Origin: Fibrobacterota bacterium
GTDB taxonomy: Bacteria; Fibrobacterota; Chitinivibrionia; Chitinivibrionales; Chitinispirillaceae
Length of the DNA: 64,000 nucleotides
NCBI GenBank assembly: GCA_023459055.1
Contig: JAEWVR010000042.1
Span: forward strand, 95,354 to 159,353
Reading direction: 5' to 3'
A model generated the notes under the pieces. The model worked only from the letters and a program-made list of their open reading frames with translations, was not told the origin of the DNA and searched no databases. The position numbers and the translations under genes were made by a program. The number at the start of each line of letters is the position of its first letter. Within the stretch, counting starts at the first letter, position 1. Below, one piece after another: positions 62,556 to 64,000 of the stretch.

Positions 62556-63548
62556 TTGAAAAAAGCACTAGTCACCGGTGGAGCCGGATTTATTGGTTCA
62601 AATTTTATTCATCTTTTCTTGAAAAGCAATCCGGATTATGCAGTTGTTAATCTTGACCTTATGACCTATGCGGGCAATCTCGATAATCTGCTGACAATCC
62701 AAAATGATCCCCGATATACTTTCGTAAAGGGAGATATCTGCGACAGAGAGCTTTTGAAGCAACTTTTTCAGACGCATAATTTTTCGGCTGTCATTCATTT
62801 TGCCGCCGAGTCGCATGTTGACAGAAGTATTACCGGACCCGAAACATTCATAACAACTAATGTACTTGGAACACAGTGTTTGTTGCATACTGCAAAAGAA
62901 TATTGGGATGGGCACTATGAGGGTCGGCGATTTGTGCATGTATCAACCGATGAAGTTTATGGATCACTTGGTCCGACTGGGTATTTTACTGAAGAAACCC
63001 CTATAGCACCAAACAGTCCGTATTCATCATCAAAAGCAGGGAGTGATCTGCTTGTTCGGGCATATTTCGAAACGTATCACTTTCCGTCAATTATTACACG
63101 CTGCTCAAACAATTATGGTCCCTATCAGTTTCCCGAAAAGTTAATACCATTAATGATTACCAATGCACTTCGTGATATAGCGCTTCCGGTCTATGGTGAT
63201 GGTCTCAACATAAGAGACTGGTTATTTGTTGAGGATCATTGCAGTGCGATTAATGTTGTACTGAATAAAGGTACTCCGGGACAAGTGTATAATATTGGTG
63301 GAAATAATGAAAAAACAAATATTGAAATTGTAAAAATGCTGCTGGAGGAGCTTGGTAAACCGGATAGTCTTATCAAATATGTTCAGGACCGTCTGGGGCA
63401 TGATCGCCGTTATGCAATTGATGCATCAAAAATAAAGAATGAACTCGGATGGGAACCAGTGACAAAATTTAAAGATGGGCTAAAGAATACAATTAAGTGG
63501 TATGTTGAGAATAAATGGTGGTGGGAGAAGCTGTTGCCAAAGAAATAA
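62556..63548 (+). CDS. rfbB: dTDP-glucose 4,6-dehydratase
   Basis: It forms dTDP-4-keto-6-deoxyglucose, the first committed deoxysugar step. Motifs: KALVTGGAGFIGSNF at the N-terminus, HFAAESHVDRSI, VSTDEVYGSLG and the catalytic YSSSKAGSD. An ATG far upstream at 62475 would overlap rfbD by 44 bp. The TTG at 62556, preceded by AGGAG with 6-nt spacing, begins exactly at the conserved Rossmann fold, so I take it as the start (330 residues, normal length). rfbA and rfbC are not in view. Confidence 0.95.
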   Translation: MKKALVTGGAGFIGSNFIHLFLKSNPDYAVVNLDLMTYAGNLDNLLTIQNDPRYTFVKGDICDRELLKQLFQTHNFSAVIHFAAESHVDRSITGPETFITTNVLGTQCLLHTAKEYWDGHYEGRRFVHVSTDEVYGSLGPTGYFTEETPIAPNSPYSSSKAGSDLLVRAYFETYHFPSIITRCSNNYGPYQFPEKLIPLMITNALRDIALPVYGDGLNIRDWLFVEDHCSAINVVLNKGTPGQVYNIGGNNEKTNIEIVKMLLEELGKPDSLIKYVQDRLGHDRRYAIDASKIKNELGWEPVTKFKDGLKNTIKWYVENKWWWEKLLPKK

Positions 63549-63560
63549 TACAGGTGTAAA

Positions 63561-63598
63561 ATTTATCTACAGCAGGAATAATTCTACTGTAGATAAAT
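63561..63598. terminator. Hairpin after rfbB
   Basis: A perfect 12-bp repeat ATTTATCTACAG / CTGTAGATAAAT lies 12 bp after rfbB, between converging genes. There is no strong T-run on the plus strand, so termination strength is uncertain. Confidence 0.6.
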
Positions 63599-63670
63599 AA
63601 TCGCCCAAGTCAGAAACAAGTTGTATTGTTTTTAATTTCAGTAACTTGTCACCAGACTCTGGTTATTAAT

Positions 63671-64000
63671 TCATTCTTGTAATTCAAGTTCAAGTGAGTC
63701 GCTGTTTCTTACATGATGTGCACTGTATGAACCCCGCATTTTGATATGTAGTCCACGATATTCACCATCAATGATTACCCTTGAAACAAGTGCATCACGT
63801 GTAGCTTCGTCAGTATCTTCATTATAGTACAAAAAGATTTCATCACCTACCTCGCCATTGCGAAGAAGGAAGGACCCAAAATCTTCACACCATACAATAT
63901 CTACAAATCAGCGGAGCAATGTGCTGTTGGCTCTGGGATTTTGAGAGCAGCATAGATTTCTCTCTGGGCCTTTGTAAGCTCCATCAGATACTGATTACCT
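63671..64000 (-). pseudogene. Partial, apparently frameshifted gene of unknown function
   Basis: On the minus strand the frame entering at the window edge reads MELTKAQREIYAALKIPEP and stops at a TAG at 63903-63901. A second frame continues immediately from the same place (VDIVWCEDFGSFLLRNGEV ... HHVRNSDSLELELQE) to a TGA at 63673-63671. One extra T in the T-run at about 63905-63907 would join them into one chain. So this is either a frameshifted gene, a sequencing error or programmed frameshifting. I do not recognise the protein. Confidence 0.4.

Overview
The window looks like chromosome from a Gram-negative, largely anaerobic bacterium, most likely of the Fibrobacterota or a close relative. 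The main pointer is a TIGR02147-family (DUF4423) regulator at 4604-5452, a family expanded in Fibrobacter. Supporting signs are a class-I hybrid cluster protein, a giant 2-hydroxyacyl-CoA dehydratase activase-type protein, DUF2723 and DUF4159/DUF4175 proteins, and a type VI secretion TssM. This assignment rests on family knowledge, not on a search. All calls were made by reading; no alignments were run.

Layout. 1-2924: the 3' part of tssM. 2938-5452: an exported LamG/DUF2341 protein and its TIGR02147 partner, translationally coupled, preceded by an 860-bp gap carrying GTTGACC/GGTCAAC elements. 6311-9973: ychJ, an exported helical protein, and a DUF4143 ATPase behind an inverted-repeat operator. 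10050-13014: hcp, a cupin and a ferredoxin-like protein in one operon under a perfect FNR-type box. 13408-16203: pyruvate kinase, tRNA-Arg, a TetR regulator with its palindrome, tRNA-Cys and tRNA-Gly. 16361-29064: a GAF-GGDEF protein, a GT9-like protein, an L,D-transpeptidase coupled to an 865-residue coiled-coil protein, glgC and phosphoglucomutase (glycogen metabolism), and an exported propeller-like protein. 29132-37643: the dehydratase-activase giant, an exported hypothetical, a lone PD-(D/E)XK-like protein, two hsp20 genes behind a textbook sigma-54 promoter, and a PAS protein. 37931-45069: a receiver protein, secD-secF, DUF4159 and DUF4175. 45219-52940 (minus strand): ribD, ribE, ribBA, ribH, nusB, a DUF2723 membrane protein and a GT2 glycosyltransferase.

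53149-63548 is an exopolysaccharide/surface-polymer locus: a single-TM protein, a Wza-like export lipoprotein-type protein, a MinD-like ATPase, an ExeA-like ATPase, a Wzc-like tyrosine kinase, an SLBB-FecR-LCP fusion, and dTDP-rhamnose genes rfbD and rfbB. The last six genes overlap or nearly touch, so they are probably co-transcribed. This locus is the best candidate for something undescribed. The kinase has a long disordered N-terminus plus a third membrane segment and a periplasmic NTF2-like domain. That domain closely resembles the C-terminus of the L,D-transpeptidase 35 kb away. The next gene joins SLBB, FecR and LytR-CpsA-Psr modules in one chain, which could combine polymer export, sensing and attachment to the wall.

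Regulatory signals stand out. There is a sigma-54 promoter with a distal palindrome for hsp20, a perfect FNR box for hcp, and a perfect 12-bp palindrome for tetR. Three genes have a promoter whose -10 box ends exactly 6 nt before the ATG, predicting leaderless mRNAs. Short tandem heptamer repeats start immediately after the stop codons of two minus-strand genes. At the right edge a partial minus-strand gene appears frameshifted.
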